Of a stretch of DNA of 17,041 bases, positions 15,047-17,041 are shown piece after piece. The DNA is from Bacteroidales bacterium (GTDB taxonomy: Bacteria; Bacteroidota; Bacteroidia; Bacteroidales; F082): the NCBI GenBank assembly GCA_017508895.1, contig JAFWRA010000190.1, positions 1-17,041 of the forward strand. The letters are read 5' to 3'. Made by a program: the position numbers and the translations under genes. The stretch's first letter is position 1. Every line of letters begins with the position of its first letter. The notes under the pieces were generated by a model, which saw only the letters and a list, made by a program, of their open reading frames with translations, was not told where the DNA came from and did not search any database.

Positions 15047-15075
15047 AAAAAGTGTCCTTCGGGACACTTTTTTTT
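15047..15075. terminator. Intrinsic terminator with UUCG tetraloop, end of polysaccharide locus
   Basis: GTGTCC (15052-15057) and GGACAC (15062-15067) pair around TTCG, giving the very stable C(UUCG)G tetraloop in RNA. The flanking A5 and T8 lengthen the stem and provide the T-run. It ends transcription arriving from the polysaccharide operon and insulates yidC. The stem is base-for-base the same as that of the gap terminator at 4198-4229. Confidence 0.9.
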
Positions 15076-15076
15076 G

Positions 15077-15084
15077 TATTTTTG
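15077..15084 (+). promoter_or_regulatory. Likely -7 promoter box of yidC
   Basis: TATTTTTG matches the Bacteroidota -7 consensus TAnnTTTG and sits one base after the terminator T-run. The inferred start site near 15090 gives a UTR of about 20 nt before the yidC ATG at 15110. The -33 position falls within the terminator stem and has no TTTG. Confidence 0.5.
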
Positions 15085-15109
15085 CCGCTCATTTTGAAAA
15101 ATCATTCCC

Positions 15110-17041
15110 ATGAACAATAAAAACACGTTAATTGGTTTCATCCTCATCGCGGCCATCCTCTTCGGCTGGATGTATTTCATGAGCCCGTCGAAAGAGGAAC
15201 TGGCTAAGCAACAGCACATTCAGGATTCTTTGCGTAGAGCTCGGATGGAACAAAGGGCCTTGGACTCGCTCCGAATGGCCGAACAACAACAGGCAGCAGC
15301 CTTGGCCCAACTGGCAGATTCAACGGCGATGGCCGAAATGGACTCGGCCACACTTGCCCAGCACAAGGCCAACGCCTTGACAGACCAATATGGTATCTTT
15401 GCGGCTTCGGCGCAAGGCGAGGAGCGGACTTGGACAGTTGAGAGCCAACTGCATAAGCTGACTTTCAGCAGCAAGGGCGGCTTCTTGAAACAGGTGGAGC
15501 TGAAAAACTACAAGACCTACGACTCGTTGCCGCTGATTTCGTTTGATACGGCCACCTCCAAGTTCGACCTTTCTTTCTTGGCTCAAAACCGTGTTATTAA
15601 CACTTCCAATTTCTATTTCCAACCTTATAAGAATGGCCGGCCTTACACGGGCGGCGACATCACTGTGGCCGAGGGCGACAGCCTCGTTTTCGCCATGCGC
15701 CTGCTCACCCAAGCCCCGGCAAAGTATATCGAATACGTCTACACCATCCATGACGACAACTATATGCTCGACTTCGATATCCGTACGGTCGGGTTGAAGG
15801 ACGTGATTGCCAACAACGCCGATTATTTGAGTCTGGACTGGGCTGTCGACTTGATGAAACAGGAAAAGAGCAACGACCGCTTCGCCGACGAGTCGGTGTA
15901 CTATCGCTCGCTCTCCGACAATAAGGTGGAACACCTCGATGTGAACAAGGACGACGTTGAGACCATCAACAACAAGCTGAAATGGATTTCGTTCAAGCAG
16001 CGTTTCTTCTGCAACGTCATTGTGGCCAAAGACGGGTTCCTGAACGCCAAGATGACCGTCCAAACCCACAAGTCAGGCAATCCGCGCTACCTCAAGTCGA
16101 TGTCGACTAACATTTCGGTGCCTTACAACATCACCGCCGAGACCAATACCATTCCGATGCAGCTCTATTTCGGTCCCAATCACTTCAAGACCTTGAGGAG
16201 CTATGGATTGGGTTTGCAGGACCAAATCAATTTGGGCAACTTCTTCCTTATCCGTTGGATTAATTATGGTGTCATTGCCGTGTTCAACTGGCTGAGTAGC
16301 TACGGTTGGAACTACGGCATCGTCATCCTCATCCTGACCATCCTCATCAAGACCTTGCTCTTCCCGCTGGCGTTCAAATCATACAAGTCATCGGCCATTA
16401 CTCGTGTGCTGAAGCCTGAGATGGAGGCCATTAACGCGAAATATCCAAAAGAAGAGGATGCGATGAAGAAACAACAGGCCGTGATGAACCTGCAACGTCA
16501 AGCTGGAGTAAGTCCTGCTTCGGGATGCTTGCCCGCCTTGCTGCAGTTCCCCATCCTTATCGCCATTTTCCGTTTCTTCCCGGCCAGTATCGAGTTGCGT
16601 CAGCAGCCTTTCCTATGGGCCGACGACCTCTCAACCTATGATAGCATTCTCGAATTCCCGAAGTTCCTCGGCATGGATCATCTCAGCCTGTTCACTCTGC
16701 TGATGACCGTCACGACCTTCATCTACACATACGTGAACAACAAGCAGATGGATGTTTCGAGCAACCCGCAGATGAAGCCCATGATGTGGATGATGTACTT
16801 GATGCCTATCATGTTCTTCGGCATCTTCAACAACTACTCAGCGGGTTTGAGCTACTATTACATGCTCGTCAACATCATCACCTTCATTCAGATGTTTGTC
16901 TTCCGCAAGATGATTGATGAGAACAAGGTGAGAGCCACCATCGAGGCCAACAAGAAGAAGCCACAGAAAAAGTCGAATTTCCAAAAACGTCTCGAAGAGG
17001 CCCAGAAACAACAGGCCAAGCTGCAGCAGCAGAGACGATAA
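15110..17041 (+). CDS. yidC: Membrane protein insertase YidC
   Basis: A complete 643-residue YidC/OxaA/Alb3 insertase; its TAA is the last codon of the window. It inserts and folds inner-membrane proteins, alone or with SecYEG. Order: an N-terminal transmembrane anchor (about 6-24), then a Q/A-rich probably coiled stretch (27-80). Next comes the large periplasmic beta-super-sandwich domain (about 90-360). The conserved membrane domain runs from about 375 to 600, including GCLPALLQFPILIAIFRFFP. A strongly basic C-terminal tail (about 605-643) should contact the ribosome. Lys414 in ILIKTLLFPLAF lies where E. coli has the hydrophilic-groove arginine, a charge-conserving change. Start is fixed by the N-terminal anchor. 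It has its own promoter box and is isolated from the polysaccharide operon by the terminator. Confidence 0.96.
   Translation: MNNKNTLIGFILIAAILFGWMYFMSPSKEELAKQQHIQDSLRRARMEQRALDSLRMAEQQQAAALAQLADSTAMAEMDSATLAQHKANALTDQYGIFAASAQGEERTWTVESQLHKLTFSSKGGFLKQVELKNYKTYDSLPLISFDTATSKFDLSFLAQNRVINTSNFYFQPYKNGRPYTGGDITVAEGDSLVFAMRLLTQAPAKYIEYVYTIHDDNYMLDFDIRTVGLKDVIANNADYLSLDWAVDLMKQEKSNDRFADESVYYRSLSDNKVEHLDVNKDDVETINNKLKWISFKQRFFCNVIVAKDGFLNAKMTVQTHKSGNPRYLKSMSTNISVPYNITAETNTIPMQLYFGPNHFKTLRSYGLGLQDQINLGNFFLIRWINYGVIAVFNWLSSYGWNYGIVILILTILIKTLLFPLAFKSYKSSAITRVLKPEMEAINAKYPKEEDAMKKQQAVMNLQRQAGVSPASGCLPALLQFPILIAIFRFFPASIELRQQPFLWADDLSTYDSILEFPKFLGMDHLSLFTLLMTVTTFIYTYVNNKQMDVSSNPQMKPMMWMMYLMPIMFFGIFNNYSAGLSYYYMLVNIITFIQMFVFRKMIDENKVRATIEANKKKPQKKSNFQKRLEEAQKQQAKLQQQRR

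Larger units (their letters stand above)
14972..15075 (+). repeat. Direct repeat copy B: degraded gap 3' end plus terminator
   Basis: This is the counterpart of 4125-4229. It contains the 13-nt exact match GGCCAGGTGAAGA, an equally placed stop codon, and a TTTCACT hairpin. A terminator with the same GTGTCC/GGACAC stem lies 43 nt after the stop, against 44 nt in copy A. It lies between the last polysaccharide gene and yidC, so together with copy A it frames the polysaccharide locus. Confidence 0.65.

Noticed and set aside
15320..16069. Long antisense open frame over yidC (249 codons)
   Set aside because: It is a by-product of the codon use of yidC; no recognisable protein features.
1..17041. 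CRISPR arrays, tRNA or rRNA genes, insertion sequences, integrases
   Set aside because: No regularly spaced repeats, cloverleaf-type segments, rRNA-like sequence, transposase or integrase motifs were seen. The direct repeats around the polysaccharide locus are better explained by recombination at the gap tail than by a recognisable mobile element.

Overview
The window looks like chromosome from a member of the Bacteroidales (phylum Bacteroidota). This rests on four observations. Start codons lack Shine-Dalgarno sequences and follow A-rich leaders. TAnnTTTG promoter boxes, the Bacteroidota -7 element, precede several genes or transcription units. The glyceraldehyde-3-phosphate dehydrogenase is the long form with an N-terminal extension. 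The polysaccharide genes are of Bacteroides/Prevotella type. The species cannot be named from the sequence alone.

Left part (1-4229) is housekeeping and amino-acid metabolism. It holds the 3' end of a phosphoglucosamine mutase gene (glmM), a strong 8-nt-periodic hairpin, a PLP-dependent threonine/phenylserine aldolase-type lyase, a convergent [4Fe-4S] L-cysteine desulfidase (CyuA/UPF0597 family), and a long GAPDH followed by a two-hairpin terminator. These genes are relatively GC-rich; gap has the biased codon use of a highly expressed gene.

Middle part (about 4319-14919) is a ten-gene, one-direction surface polysaccharide locus of the Wzx/Wzy type (O-antigen, capsule or exopolysaccharide). 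The order is UDP-glucuronate 4-epimerase, Wzy polymerase, Wzx flippase, hexapeptide acyltransferase, GT4 glycosyltransferase, AAC(3)-like N-acetyltransferase, a second GT4 lacking the usual two glutamates, a CatB-like acyltransferase, a GT2 glycosyltransferase and a WecA/MraY-type initiating phosphoglycosyltransferase. Gaps are short or genes overlap, so most of it is probably one operon. With one initiating transferase and three glycosyltransferases, the simplest reading is a repeat unit of up to four sugars, possibly including galacturonic acid, with up to three acyl decorations. It would be built on undecaprenyl phosphate, flipped by Wzx and polymerised by Wzy. Chain-length, export and UpxY-type regulatory genes are absent from the window.

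Right part (14920-17041) is a short intergenic region and a complete yidC membrane insertase gene.

The most notable structure is not a gene. The last codons of gap and its two-hairpin terminator (4125-4229) recur, diverged and non-coding, at 14972-15075, just past the last polysaccharide gene and before yidC. The polysaccharide locus therefore sits between direct repeats made from a gap 3' end. This suggests that gap and yidC were once neighbours and that the locus entered or was exchanged at the gap 3' end, leaving the displaced tail behind.
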